DNA of 64,000 nt from Mucilaginibacter mallensis (lineage in GTDB: Bacteria; Bacteroidota; Bacteroidia; Sphingobacteriales; Sphingobacteriaceae). This document shows, in pieces, positions 54,345 through 63,918 of this stretch (position 1 is the stretch's first letter; every line of letters starts with the position of its first letter). The position numbers and the translations under genes are program-made. The stretch is taken from the NCBI RefSeq assembly GCF_900105165.1, contig NZ_LT629740.1:5332001-5396000 (forward strand), written 5' to 3'. The notes under the pieces are model-generated. The model did no database searches, was not told the origin of the DNA, and saw nothing but the letters and a program-made list of their open reading frames with translations.

Positions 54345-54794
54345 TTACCCGTTAGCAACAAGCTTATTAACGCTCCTGTAAACGTAGCTGTTGAAAATAT
54401 GCCTTCTGGCAAAACGGCCCGGCGAATCGGCATTAATCAGTTTACGATAAACCTCTTTGGGTACATCAAAATACTCGTATACACTATCGTCGGTAAAATA
54501 GATCTTAAGCACCTGTGATTTGTATTCAAAATCTAAAATTCCGCAGGTTCCTGTAGTCGTATTATATTCCTCAATAGATTGGCTCAGTGTTTCCGGGGCG
54601 ATACTTACCAGGAAGTGATAAGCTTCAATAATGTGCTTACTTTTTTCTTCGGCAGCCAGTTTAGCCTCAGCACTTTCCTGGAATTTGTCCGGGTGCCAGG
54701 TTTTCATCAAGCTTCTGTAAACGGTTTTTAGTTCCGCTAGTTCCGAGTCTTTATTTACTTCTAAAAGTTTCCTGTAATCAACAATTTTTTTCAT
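54345..54794 (-). CDS. J-domain/KTSC fusion protein
   Basis: A 149-residue soluble protein. Residues 5-66 are a DnaJ-like J-domain with the HPD tripeptide at 34-36 (YRSLMKTWHPDKFQES); residues about 84-143 are a KTSC domain (GILDFEYKSQVLKIYFTDDS, YEYFDVPKEVYRKLINADSP). The KTSC domain is usually found alone or with nucleic-acid-binding domains. The join suggests a DnaK-coupled role, but this is inference. Confidence 0.85.
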   Translation of the reverse strand: MKKIVDYRKLLEVNKDSELAELKTVYRSLMKTWHPDKFQESAEAKLAAEEKSKHIIEAYHFLVSIAPETLSQSIEEYNTTTGTCGILDFEYKSQVLKIYFTDDSVYEYFDVPKEVYRKLINADSPGRFARRHIFNSYVYRSVNKLVANG

Positions 54795-54907
54795 GACCTT
54801 ATTTTTGTAACTTATTGTCGTTGAAGAGGAAAGCCTTTAAAAATTATACGGCTCTATTCAAGAAAATAATTTTGCAAAGGTACGTTTTCTTTCTCTTGTT
54901 TTTATGC

Positions 54908-55018
54908 ATGGCGAGTAAACTTAATAAAAAGCAAATGCAGGCTTTATATTATAGAGCGGGCCTAAATGTAAATTGGCCGGCATATCAATTAATAGCCAGA
55001 TACATGCAGAATATTTAA
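54908..55018 (+). CDS. Possible 36-residue small protein
   Basis: From the ATG at 54908: MASKLNKKQMQALYYRAGLN, then VNWPAYQLIARYMQNI and stop. Divergent from the J-domain gene. Composition is protein-like but no family or structure is evident; a longer frame from a TTG at 54815 is less credible. Confidence 0.3.
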   Translation: MASKLNKKQMQALYYRAGLNVNWPAYQLIARYMQNI

Positions 55019-55341
55019 AAAAACAAAGCCTTATCAAACAGTTAAATTTGTCATTTAAGTGTCATAAATAAAACAACCGCTTATCGTATAGATTAATCAG
55101 CAGGTAAACTCATATTTAAATATGAGTTTTGCAAATTTTCCTTACAACTTATATATCTCTTTTTATCAGTACACTTAATAAACTATGCTCATCATCATCG
55201 TCATTTCGCAATAAGCAATCAGCGCCTGTCCCTACAAAAGTCATTTCCGGAAATTTCGAGCCCAACAAAAGTCAAATCCATTGATTATCCGTAGGTTACC
55301 ATAATTTTTAACTGGCGCAGGCCCCAAAACAATTTATGTAA
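55019..55341. other. Interval with a 24-bp perfect palindrome
   Basis: AAACTCATATTTAAATATGA and onward (55106-55129) is a complete dyad without spacer, typical of a dimeric-regulator operator. It lies 210 bp before the secreted ankyrin gene. No gene otherwise. Confidence 0.45.
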
Positions 55342-55767
55342 ATGAAAAAAAAAGTTATTCTATTAGGCTTATCCCTATTTTTATCATTACCCATTTTTGC
55401 ACAAAACATTTTTAAAGCGGCACAATCAAATGATATAACCGGCATTAAGTTTTTACTGAACTATGGCGTAAACATTAATGCCCGCGATGTTAAAGGCAAT
55501 ACACCTTTGATTATAGCCGTAAAAGAAAACCAGCAACGGGCAGCTGATTTTTTGATAGAAAAAGATGCTGATCTTAATTTGCAGGACAATGAAGGTAATA
55601 CGGCTTTAATTGCTGCCGTAAGCGCAGGCAATGCGCCTTTAATTAAAACACTCATACAACACGGTGCTGACGCTAAAATTGAGGACAAAAAGCACAAATC
55701 CGCAGCTGATTATGCCAAAAGACTTAACGACCCAACCATCTTAAGCATGCTTAGCGCATCGTTGTAA
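55342..55767 (+). CDS. Secreted ankyrin-repeat protein
   Basis: A 141-residue protein with signal peptide (LFLSLPIFAQ) and three ankyrin repeats (NDITGIKFLLNYGVNINARD, GNTPLIIAVKENQQRAADFL, GNTALIAAVSAGNAPLIKTL). Periplasmic binding partner unknown. Terminator at 55811. Confidence 0.85.
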   Translation: MKKKVILLGLSLFLSLPIFAQNIFKAAQSNDITGIKFLLNYGVNINARDVKGNTPLIIAVKENQQRAADFLIEKDADLNLQDNEGNTALIAAVSAGNAPLIKTLIQHGADAKIEDKKHKSAADYAKRLNDPTILSMLSASL

Positions 55768-55810
55768 AAATCTTTTCGGCCTGCATTTACCCAAAAGAAC
55801 TACTTATTAA

Positions 55811-55842
55811 AAAACCGGCACTCCTGTTGAGTCGCCGGTTTT
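55811..55842. terminator. Bidirectional terminator
   Basis: Nine-bp stem AAAACCGGC/GCCGGTTTT with an inner ACTC/GAGT pair; lies between convergent ankyrin and propeller genes and suits both. Confidence 0.7.
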
Positions 55843-55865
55843 CATGATTTAGGTAGGGATGTAGG

Positions 55866-56813
55866 CTAAAAAGTAATTTTTCTGAGCGAGAAAACAGACA
55901 GGCTGGCATTACCCTGTGAAAAATAGATATTGCCTGATGGATCGGCCACCATGCTAAATGTCGCCCCGATCGTTGCAGTTCTTAACGGCCCGTCAACATT
56001 GCCGAAGGCGCTTGTCATAATTGTTGTTACTTTTTTAGTCGAGCTTACTTTAAGCAGGGTAAATGAATTATTTAAAATACCCGCATATATGTTTCCAAAT
56101 TTATCGGTCGCTATATCATCACTAAAAGCCGAACTGGTACCGGTATTATACAAACCTGCAACAAGAACTGATTTCACCCCCTGTGGACTCACCTGGTTAA
56201 GATTAATTTCACCAATATTGTTTGCATAGGTATAGGTATTATAAATAACATTGCCATCCGCATCAACTGCAAAGTCGGATGAAAAACTGGTTGCCAGCAA
56301 CACAGGACTCCCGCCGGGTGTGATCTCATAAATGCCCGTACCATCGCTAAAATAAAAATTCCCTTTACTGCTGGCTATATTGGTTATCCGGGAACCGTAT
56401 TTAGCATCGATATTATTGAAAATAGTACTTGCTGAACCCGATTGCGGGATCTTTAACACATTGGCATAGCCTGCATTATTTACGCTTACGGCATAAATAT
56501 TACCGGATGAATCGCTGGTTAAGCATTCCAGTTTATTAACAACTACCGTATCATGATCTGTTGTAACCGGTAATGAGTAAAAGCGGGTTTTCCCGCTTAC
56601 CGCGTCAAACTTATAAATAGTATCAGCACCATAGCCAAGAGTATACAGGTCGCCGTTATTGTCTGTTGTTAGGTAATAATATTTACCCGATGTAAGCGTG
56701 GTTACTGTTGAATCTTGTTTCTTGGGGGCCACAAAGCCATCCTTTTTACAACCCGTGAAGAAGAATAATGATAGCATCAGCAGAACTACTGCAAATAATA
56801 ATAGCTGTTTCAT
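55866..56813 (-). CDS. Beta-propeller (NHL/SMP-30-like) lipoprotein
   Basis: A 315-residue lipoprotein from the ATG at 56813 (lipobox LFFFTGC-KKD). Repeated blade wording: YYLTTDNNGDLYTLGYGADTI, CLTSDSSGNIYAVSVNNAGY, DIATDKFGNIYAGILNN, MVADPSGNIYFSQGNASLS. These are propeller blades of the kind that bind sugars or proteins. Function not known; it lies next to, and divergent from, the sigma factor gene at 57029. Confidence 0.82.
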   Translation of the reverse strand: MKQLLLFAVVLLMLSLFFFTGCKKDGFVAPKKQDSTVTTLTSGKYYYLTTDNNGDLYTLGYGADTIYKFDAVSGKTRFYSLPVTTDHDTVVVNKLECLTSDSSGNIYAVSVNNAGYANVLKIPQSGSASTIFNNIDAKYGSRITNIASSKGNFYFSDGTGIYEITPGGSPVLLATSFSSDFAVDADGNVIYNTYTYANNIGEINLNQVSPQGVKSVLVAGLYNTGTSSAFSDDIATDKFGNIYAGILNNSFTLLKVSSTKKVTTIMTSAFGNVDGPLRTATIGATFSMVADPSGNIYFSQGNASLSVFSLRKITF

Positions 56814-57028
56814 GATTAATATTTTAAAAGTTAATGATTGTTGGTTTAGCATGCATACATTAACATTACGCAGCTAAAATTCAAAACGCGGGGTTAGCTG
56901 AAGGATATTTTTATAAATTAATCAGCAATGAACATTAAAAATTTATTTTACATTCCGCCCCGCGTTTTACTGCCGGGCTACGTAAGGCAGTTAAGTATGT
57001 TGGGATTTTAGCGTGTTTATAATACTGG

Positions 57029-57607
57029 ATGGATCTTTCTAAGAAGCAGGTTACAAAGCTGGTAGAAGGTTGTATAGGCAATGAGCGCACAGCTCAGGAA
57101 ACCCTGTACAGGCATTTCTATGCCCAAATGCTGCGTATCTGCTACCGTTATTTAAAAACTAAGGATCTGGCACAGGAAGCAGTAAATGAAGGTTTTTTAA
57201 AGATTTTTCAGCACATTAAAACATATGATGCACAAAAAGGCGATCTGGGCGCGTGGGTATGCACTATAATTATCCGTACCGCTATTGACTATAACCGCAA
57301 GGAGCTAAAGTTTTTTACAGAGGATTATAATGATCAGGATACCGACGAGTATTTTATTGATCCCGATATACTAAGCAAGCTTTATGCTGCAGACCTGTTA
57401 AAAACAATCCAGCAATTGCCCGATGCCACCCGGGTTATTTTTAACCTGTCGGTAATAGATGGCTATTCACATAAGGAAATAAGCACACAATTAAATATTA
57501 CCGAGGGCACATCGCGCTGGCATCTGGCTGACGGCAAAAAGAAATTAAGGGCATGGCTGGCAAGCCCTGATAATAGTTTACAACCAACTGATAATACGGC
57601 AATATGA
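57029..57607 (+). CDS. ECF RNA polymerase sigma factor
   Basis: A 192-residue ECF factor: region 2 at about 20-90 (LYRHFYAQMLRICYRYLKTK, DLAQEAVNEGFLKIFQHI), region 4 at about 120-178 (LPDATRVIFNLSVIDGYSHK, EISTQLNITEGTSRWHLADG). Overlaps by 4 bp the start of a membrane/barrel protein, its presumed regulator or effector. Not linked to any SusC/D pair in this window. Confidence 0.93.
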   Translation: MDLSKKQVTKLVEGCIGNERTAQETLYRHFYAQMLRICYRYLKTKDLAQEAVNEGFLKIFQHIKTYDAQKGDLGAWVCTIIIRTAIDYNRKELKFFTEDYNDQDTDEYFIDPDILSKLYAADLLKTIQQLPDATRVIFNLSVIDGYSHKEISTQLNITEGTSRWHLADGKKKLRAWLASPDNSLQPTDNTAI

Positions 57608-59379
57608 AAGATTCAGCGTGGTATAATAAACTCTGGCAAACCAAAATGCAGGAACTCCCTTTAGAGGGGGATGAGCATGCTGCGTGGCAAAAAATGCAGG
57701 GTTTATTAGATCAGCATATGCCTGTGAGCAGCCCGGTTGTTGTACCAAAGCCGGCAACAAAATTATGGGTGAAGCTGCTATACGTTTTAGTGGCAATTAT
57801 TACTGCTGCGATAATTTATTATGCCGCCAGCTATATGCTTGCTGATCACCATGAAAAGACAAACAAAGCAGTTGGCAAACACGCGCTGATAAATGCTGAT
57901 AGTGCTGCAAACAACAGCTATTCGGCAAAAGAGGGTTCAACCGATGATAAACCAACTTCAAATGCTGGTAATGGAGCAAAAAATAGTGCTGCTGCTACTA
58001 ACAATGATGAGAAAAGGGGCTATGTTAATTCATCCGGAATAACAAGCACGCCTTCAGCTACAATTAATGGCAAGTTAGCTGCAGGCACTGTTAATAAGAT
58101 CAATATCAAACCCAACGGCAATAATAATTCTTCAGTTGCCAGCAAAATATCATCGGGTAATAATATTCCCGCTGCAAATCATCCGGCAACAAATGGTACT
58201 AATATCTACAGAAGGGCCGATATTAAACATAACAGCAATAATACTTCAGCCACAAACAAAGTATCATCGGGTAATAATAATTCTTCAGGGATAGATAATG
58301 TAATGGCATATGGCACCAATATACACAGCAATAAAACAACGGGTCATTTAACTGCCGGAGGAGGGCGCAGCGTATTAACAAATTCACGTTCCGGTTTATC
58401 TGTTTCACAAAAACAAGGAATTAAAGATCATACCACCCATTCTCCTCATTTAAACCAAACGAGCAAAAACGTCATAACATCTCAAAATAACCAGCAACTT
58501 TTAGCAGATCAAACTGCATCGGCACAAACGAACCTAACACCAAGGGGTAATGGCATTATTACTAATGGAGCTACTATAAAAGATGTAGCGCAAAACCTCA
58601 AAACAACACCTGGCACAGGCAATAAAACAGATAGTAGTACTGCTACAAAAAACACGGCGACTAAACCAACTGCAGATACTAATGCTAAGAACCAACCTGA
58701 TAAATCAACTACAAAAAATAAAACAACAAGTGCCAAAAAACCGGGCAATTCAAAATTTGAGTTGGATGTGAAGCTTGGGGCAAACACCAATACAGGGTCA
58801 AGTATTAACCCATTCTTAGGTGTTTCAGCTAATTATAACTTTCACAAAAAATGGGGTGTTAGTATTGGAGTAAACGCACCATATACCAGGATCATCACAG
58901 GCAGTTATAGTAAGAGCAACCTTACCTATGTTACCGTTGGTGACAGCAATAAGCAGATCACCCATAACAGCGGCAAGCTTACGATAAGCAGTTCCAGGAA
59001 AATACAATATGTTGATATACCTATGCTGGCTACTTATAAAGTTTCCGATAAGCTCACTATTACCGCGGGCCCGGTTATCAGTATCCCAATAAAAGCCAAT
59101 GCCTGTAAAAATACATTGGGTGCGCTAAGCAGTTCGGCTGATACTACCACGTTAAAAGAGGTTACTCCTTATGTAACCAGTACCACCATAAATAGCAAGG
59201 TGAATTTTAGCTTTTCGGCCGGTGCGCGGTATAATGTTAAACGATTTTATTTTGATGCAGGGTATTTACAGGGGGTTAGTCCGTATACAGTAAGTTCAAG
59301 CCTGGGATCTGGGAAGATATACTACCATACCATACAAATAGGTATCGGTTATCAATTGTTTAAATCAAAAAGCAAATAA
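57604..59379 (+). CDS. Sigma-coupled protein with N-terminal membrane helix, Asn/Thr-rich linker and outer-membrane barrel
   Basis: A 591-residue protein. Residues 1-55 are cytosolic (HAAWQKMQGLLDQHM; anti-sigma-like position), about 58-80 a transmembrane helix (LLYVLVAIITAAIIYYAASY), about 90-385 a low-complexity linker rich in Asn, Thr, Ser, Lys and Ala with NNNSS repeats, and 388-591 a beta-barrel (FELDVKLGANTNTGSSINPF; SVSFSAGARYNV-like strands; GYQLFKS end). One chain could thus run from cytosol through inner membrane and periplasm to the outer membrane. Coupled with the ECF sigma factor. Confidence 0.85.
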   Translation: MKDSAWYNKLWQTKMQELPLEGDEHAAWQKMQGLLDQHMPVSSPVVVPKPATKLWVKLLYVLVAIITAAIIYYAASYMLADHHEKTNKAVGKHALINADSAANNSYSAKEGSTDDKPTSNAGNGAKNSAAATNNDEKRGYVNSSGITSTPSATINGKLAAGTVNKINIKPNGNNNSSVASKISSGNNIPAANHPATNGTNIYRRADIKHNSNNTSATNKVSSGNNNSSGIDNVMAYGTNIHSNKTTGHLTAGGGRSVLTNSRSGLSVSQKQGIKDHTTHSPHLNQTSKNVITSQNNQQLLADQTASAQTNLTPRGNGIITNGATIKDVAQNLKTTPGTGNKTDSSTATKNTATKPTADTNAKNQPDKSTTKNKTTSAKKPGNSKFELDVKLGANTNTGSSINPFLGVSANYNFHKKWGVSIGVNAPYTRIITGSYSKSNLTYVTVGDSNKQITHNSGKLTISSSRKIQYVDIPMLATYKVSDKLTITAGPVISIPIKANACKNTLGALSSSADTTTLKEVTPYVTSTTINSKVNFSFSAGARYNVKRFYFDAGYLQGVSPYTVSSSLGSGKIYYHTIQIGIGYQLFKSKSK

Positions 59380-59402
59380 AGAGATAGTTCTTGTGATGAG
59401 GA

Positions 59403-59519
59403 TTAACCACAGGGGGCACTAAGATTTTCACAAAGTTCACTAAGGAACGAGTTATAACGGTGAGTTATACTCGCTCTTTGCGAACTCTGTGCTTTTCTCT
59501 TTGTGACCTTTGTGGTAAA
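59403..59519. repeat. Imperfect palindromic intergenic repeat (type 2)
   Basis: Runs TTAACCACAGGGGGCACTAA to CTTTGTGACCTTTGTGGTAA; arms about 50 bp are imperfectly complementary (CCACAG/TTTGTGG, CACAAAG/CTTTGTG). It lies between convergent genes. Wording CACAAAG/CTTAGTG is typical of dispersed repeats in this phylum. Confidence 0.6.
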
Positions 59520-59525
59520 ACTAAA

Positions 59526-61847
59526 TTACACCCTCACCCTATGCGCTACAAAAACATTTGTTCCCGCTTTTATGGTATGCGGTTCATCAAATACATCAAT
59601 AGTAATATCGCTTGCTGAGTTGTTACTTAAGTGGATACCTTCAACATCAACCTTAATGTTAATGAGTATACCGCGGAAAGTAATATTAAAAGAATACCCT
59701 TTCCATTGTGCCGGTAAAAACGGACTAAATTTTAAACGATCGTCTTTTACATGCATCCCGGCAAAGCCTTCAACCACGCTCATCCAGGTACCGGCCATCG
59801 AGGTAATATGTAGGCCGTCTTCGGTATCGTTATTATAATCATCCAAATCAAGCCTTGAAGTGCGGAGATAGAATTTATAAGCATCCTCTTCCAAACCTAT
59901 TTTAGCTGCTATAATGGCATGTACACACGGAGATAGCGAGCTTTCATGAACAGTGATGGGCTCATAAAAGTTGTAGTTGCGCTGTATAGTTGCGGTATCA
60001 TACTTATCCATAAAGAAATAGATCCCCTGCAATACATCCGCCTGTTTAATATAGCATGAACGCAATATCCTGTCCCAGCTCCATTTTTGGTTTAGCGGGC
60101 GATCCTTCGGATCGAGGTCTTTTACCGGAATAATTTCCTTATCTAAAAAGCCATCCTGCTGCAAAAATATATCGAGCTTTTCATCCTTCGGGAAATACAT
60201 ATTTTCACTGATGTGGTTCCAGAATGATGTTTCCTCCAGCTCATTAAAATCTAATTTCTCAACCAGTTGATGGTACTTTTCAGGGTCGCTGCTTTTTACT
60301 TGTTTAACCACTTCGGCAGCATAATCCATACACCAGCAGGCAAGGGTACTGGTATACCAATTGTTGTTGATGTTATTCTCATATTCATTCGGCCCGGTTA
60401 TACCCAGCATTACAAATTTATTGCGGGCACCGCTCCAGTTAACCCGTTGGCTCCAGAAACGGGCTATACCTACCAATACTTCCAAACCGTACTCGTTCAG
60501 GTAATCCTTATCGCCTGTATAGCGCACGTAGTTAAATATCGCGTAAGCTATGGCTCCATTACGGTGGATCTCTTCGAAAGTTATTTCCCATTCGTTATGG
60601 CATTCCTCACCATTCATGGTAACCATGGGGTATAGGGCTGCACCATTATTAAAGCCCAATTTGGTAGCATTTTCAATAGCCTTATCTAATTGGCGGTAAC
60701 GATAGATCAATAAATTTTTAGCAACCTGTTGCGGTGCTGTAGCCAGGTAAAAAGGTACACAATAAGCCTCGGTATCCCAATAGGTTGAACCGCCATATTT
60801 TTCGCCGGTAAAGCCTTTTGGGCCGATGTTCAACCTGTCGTCCTTACCTGAATAAGTTTGACAAAGCTGGAATATATTGAAACGGATCCCCTGCTGCGCG
60901 GCAACATCGCCCTCAATTAAAATATCGCTTTCATTCCATTTCGCTTTCCAGGCTTCGGCTTGCTCAGCCAGCATTTGTTCAAAACCTTTGGCGGCAACAC
61001 GGTCAATTACCGTTTTGCAAACCTGGGTAAGTTCATCAGCATTATAATTTTGTGAAGTAACGTTTACTGCATATTTATAGATAATTGTTTCCTGCCCTTG
61101 TTTTGCTTTTACGGTGAATCCTGTAGCAATGTATTTGGTTTTTGAAACCGGGATATAACTGGCATCAACCGGCTTTCCATCCTGAAAAATTGCTACCCTG
61201 CTGCCTGTGCAAACCACAAATGCTGTTTTTTTGGTGATCAGTGTTAAATAAGCATCCGCACCCTCGCTGTCATTATTAACTTGCTCCCAAAATTTCTCAT
61301 CGTAGTTTGAATCCTGGTTGGCTATATCACCATCAATATAAGCGTTAACGGATAGTGCTCCATCAAAATTAAGTGGGGTTATGGCGTATTGTATGGCACC
61401 TGCTTCTTCATCAACTATACTACAAAAGCGCTTAGCGTTAATGGCCAGTTTTTTGCCACTTGGCAATTCGGCAATAAACGAGCGTTGCAGGTAACCTTCG
61501 CGCATGTTGAGCACACGTTTAAAATCGGTTACTTTACAGCTATGAAGATCAAGTTTTTCATCTCCGATGCTGATATCAATACCTATCCAGTTGGCTGCAT
61601 TTAATACTTTGGCAAAATATTCGGGATAGCCGTTTTTCCACCAGCCTACACGTGTTTTATCGGGGTAATAAACACCTGCTACATAGTTTCCTTGTAATGT
61701 TTCGCCGGAGTAAGCTTCCTCAAAATTGGCCCGCTGGCCCATGTGCCCGTTTCCAATGCTGAATATACTTTCAGATATTTTATTAAGGTCGGGGTCAAAT
61801 CCTTCCTCTATAATATTCCATTCGTCTGCCTTAATGTAATTTTTCAT
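59526..61847 (-). CDS. Glycoside hydrolase family 65 phosphorylase (maltose phosphorylase-like)
   Basis: A 773-residue cytosolic enzyme that phosphorolyses alpha-glucosides such as maltose to glucose and beta-glucose-1-phosphate. N-terminal beta-sandwich (SIGNGHMGQRANFEEAYSGE), (alpha/alpha)6 barrel with GGSTYWDTEAYCVPFYLA, the acid-carrying motif GPNEYENNINNNWYT (E488, aligning with E487 of the Lactobacillus enzyme), IKQADVLQG and HESSLSP. No signal peptide. Exact substrate (maltose, trehalose, kojibiose) is not fixed. Operon-like with the GH13 enzyme upstream. Confidence 0.93.
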   Translation of the reverse strand: MKNYIKADEWNIIEEGFDPDLNKISESIFSIGNGHMGQRANFEEAYSGETLQGNYVAGVYYPDKTRVGWWKNGYPEYFAKVLNAANWIGIDISIGDEKLDLHSCKVTDFKRVLNMREGYLQRSFIAELPSGKKLAINAKRFCSIVDEEAGAIQYAITPLNFDGALSVNAYIDGDIANQDSNYDEKFWEQVNNDSEGADAYLTLITKKTAFVVCTGSRVAIFQDGKPVDASYIPVSKTKYIATGFTVKAKQGQETIIYKYAVNVTSQNYNADELTQVCKTVIDRVAAKGFEQMLAEQAEAWKAKWNESDILIEGDVAAQQGIRFNIFQLCQTYSGKDDRLNIGPKGFTGEKYGGSTYWDTEAYCVPFYLATAPQQVAKNLLIYRYRQLDKAIENATKLGFNNGAALYPMVTMNGEECHNEWEITFEEIHRNGAIAYAIFNYVRYTGDKDYLNEYGLEVLVGIARFWSQRVNWSGARNKFVMLGITGPNEYENNINNNWYTSTLACWCMDYAAEVVKQVKSSDPEKYHQLVEKLDFNELEETSFWNHISENMYFPKDEKLDIFLQQDGFLDKEIIPVKDLDPKDRPLNQKWSWDRILRSCYIKQADVLQGIYFFMDKYDTATIQRNYNFYEPITVHESSLSPCVHAIIAAKIGLEEDAYKFYLRTSRLDLDDYNNDTEDGLHITSMAGTWMSVVEGFAGMHVKDDRLKFSPFLPAQWKGYSFNITFRGILINIKVDVEGIHLSNNSASDITIDVFDEPHTIKAGTNVFVAHRVRV

Positions 61848-61918
61848 AAGTCAATATATTGCCTTCACCCTCTTTTGAAAGCGGTTATTATGATATGTTG
61901 TATTAGGTCCTTTATAAA

Positions 61919-63826
61919 TTATTTCTTCAGCTCAAGCACTAGCGTTGTTTTAGCCGGGACATCAATATACTGAATTGATTTTAATACCGTATTAGTAACC
62001 ACATCTACAGCACCTTTAAAACCAGCCATACGCTCACTAAACCTCTCGGTTGTAAGCGGCATCGTTTTATCACCACTGTTGTAAATAATCATCACTGTTT
62101 TAGTAGCATCATACCTGAAATAAACATATATATCATTTTCAGGTATGTACTGCATCAGTTTGCCCGTTTGCAACGCGGTTGTATTTTTGCGATAGTTAGC
62201 CAATGTGCGCACATAATTGAATGCCATCTTCTCACTATCAGTACGACCATTTTCGGTAAATTTATTTTCCTTATCACCAGCCCATCCACCCGGAAAATCG
62301 CTGCGTACCAGGCCGTCGGGATTGTCTTCACCCTTCATCAGTATCTCATCGCCATAATACATTTGCGGGATACCGCGCGTGGTTAGCAATAGCGCCATAC
62401 CTGCTTTGTATTTATCAAAATTCTCATTTACTACAGAGTAAAAACGACTCATGTCGTGGTTATCCAGGAATACCACGTTGCGTGTAGGGTCCTGGTATAA
62501 AAAGTCCTGCGAGAGCACGAGGTATAACTTATTTACGCCAGATGCCCAAGCGTTAGGCCCGTTAAGAGCTTCGTTTAATGCATCTTTTACCTGTGAATCA
62601 ACAACACCGGGTAACTGCGTATCAAAACCACGGTTTACGGTATTTCCCTGCGTAAAGAATGCCTGGTTAGCTACCGACCATACCAGCGTTTCGCCATAGA
62701 TTGATAAATGCGGAAACTCAGCCTTTACTTTCCTTGCCCAATCAGCCATATAAACAGCATCATTATAAGGATAGGTATCTAAGCGAAAACCGTCAACACC
62801 GGCATATTCCACCCACCAGATGTGGTTTTGGGTGAGGTAATTCTGAACATATGGGTTATTCTCGTTCATATCGGCCATGCTATGGTCAAACCACCCATCC
62901 AGCATTATTTTACGGTCTATAGCTGAAGCATGCGGATCCATAACGGCGGCATCCCTAAAGTTCGACCGCGTGTATTCCGGCCATTGATGTACCCAGCTCT
63001 TCATGGGCATATCCTTAATAAAATAATGCTCGGTACCAGAATGATTATGCACCAGGTCCTTAATTACTTTCAGGCCCATGGCATGGCATTTATCAACAAA
63101 AGCCTTGTATAATTCATTGCTGCCAAAGCGCGGATCAACATGATAATGATCTGTTACAGCATAGCCATGATAAGATGCATGCGGCTCATCATTGGTTATT
63201 TCGGGGGTTAACCAAATGGTGGTTACACCAAGATCTTTCAAATAATCAAGGTGGTTCATAACACCCTGTATATCGCCGCCATGGCGGGCATACATCTGGC
63301 TGCGGTCAACCTTCATTTCCTCCATTCCCGGTATCGAATCATTGGCTGGATCGCCGTTGGAAAAGCGATCAGGCATGATGAGATATACCAGGTCCTTATT
63401 GGTTACGCCCTGCGCACGGTTTGCTGAATGATCGCGTTGTTTAAGCTCATATTTATAGGTTAAATTTGGAGAGCCTGCCTTAGTAAAGCTTATCACGAAT
63501 GATCCCGGTTTTGCTGATGAAGAAATTACCAGGTCTAAAAACAAATAGTTAGGGTTCTCCACCTTATGCACTTGCGCCAATGTAACCCCAGGGTAGCTCA
63601 TCTTTACTGCACGATCGGCTATTTTATAGCCGTGTACTATCAGCTGCAGCTTTGGGTTATGCATCCCAACCCACCAGTTCATTGGTTCAATGCGCTCAAG
63701 CGGGGGTATTTGCTGCGCGATAACAGTGTTATTACCGGCATTTTTATCCGTACCTGTTTGCCCGAATGATGAGTAGCCTGTTAACAATAGCGATAAGATA
63801 TAACCGCAACGCAACCCTGTTTTCAT
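61919..63826 (-). CDS. Glycoside hydrolase family 13 (SusA/cyclomaltodextrinase-type)
   Basis: A 635-residue secreted enzyme with signal peptide (YILSLLLTGYSSFGQ). N-terminal CBM-like domain with MNWWVGMHNPKLQLIVHGYK, then the (beta/alpha)8 barrel. GH13 regions: DLVHNH, GVDGFRLDTYPY (nucleophile D350), IYGETLVW (acid/base E379), FLDNHDMSRF (D457). Catalyses hydrolysis of alpha-1,4 glucans or cyclodextrins in the periplasm; the neopullulanase/cyclomaltodextrinase branch fits best. It shares the strand of the GH65 gene 71 bp downstream, so products may feed it. Confidence 0.94.
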   Translation of the reverse strand: MKTGLRCGYILSLLLTGYSSFGQTGTDKNAGNNTVIAQQIPPLERIEPMNWWVGMHNPKLQLIVHGYKIADRAVKMSYPGVTLAQVHKVENPNYLFLDLVISSSAKPGSFVISFTKAGSPNLTYKYELKQRDHSANRAQGVTNKDLVYLIMPDRFSNGDPANDSIPGMEEMKVDRSQMYARHGGDIQGVMNHLDYLKDLGVTTIWLTPEITNDEPHASYHGYAVTDHYHVDPRFGSNELYKAFVDKCHAMGLKVIKDLVHNHSGTEHYFIKDMPMKSWVHQWPEYTRSNFRDAAVMDPHASAIDRKIMLDGWFDHSMADMNENNPYVQNYLTQNHIWWVEYAGVDGFRLDTYPYNDAVYMADWARKVKAEFPHLSIYGETLVWSVANQAFFTQGNTVNRGFDTQLPGVVDSQVKDALNEALNGPNAWASGVNKLYLVLSQDFLYQDPTRNVVFLDNHDMSRFYSVVNENFDKYKAGMALLLTTRGIPQMYYGDEILMKGEDNPDGLVRSDFPGGWAGDKENKFTENGRTDSEKMAFNYVRTLANYRKNTTALQTGKLMQYIPENDIYVYFRYDATKTVMIIYNSGDKTMPLTTERFSERMAGFKGAVDVVTNTVLKSIQYIDVPAKTTLVLELKK

Positions 63827-63864
63827 TTATTTAGATGTTATTATTTGTAAACTTCTTTTTCATA

Positions 63865-63891
63865 ACAAACCCGCCGCTAGGGCGGGTTTGT
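63865..63891. terminator. Terminator hairpin between SusE/F-like gene and GH13
   Basis: Perfect 11-bp stem (63865-63875 with 63881-63891), 5-nt loop. T-run is weak on either strand, so termination may be partial. Confidence 0.5.
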
Positions 63892-63918
63892 AGTATAAGA
63901 TCAGTTAAAATAGTTCTA

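Noticed and set aside
54815-55018. 67-codon frame starting at a TTG
   Set aside because: The TTG start is implausible and the first 31 codons are of doubtful composition; only the ATG-started 36-codon end was kept, at low confidence.
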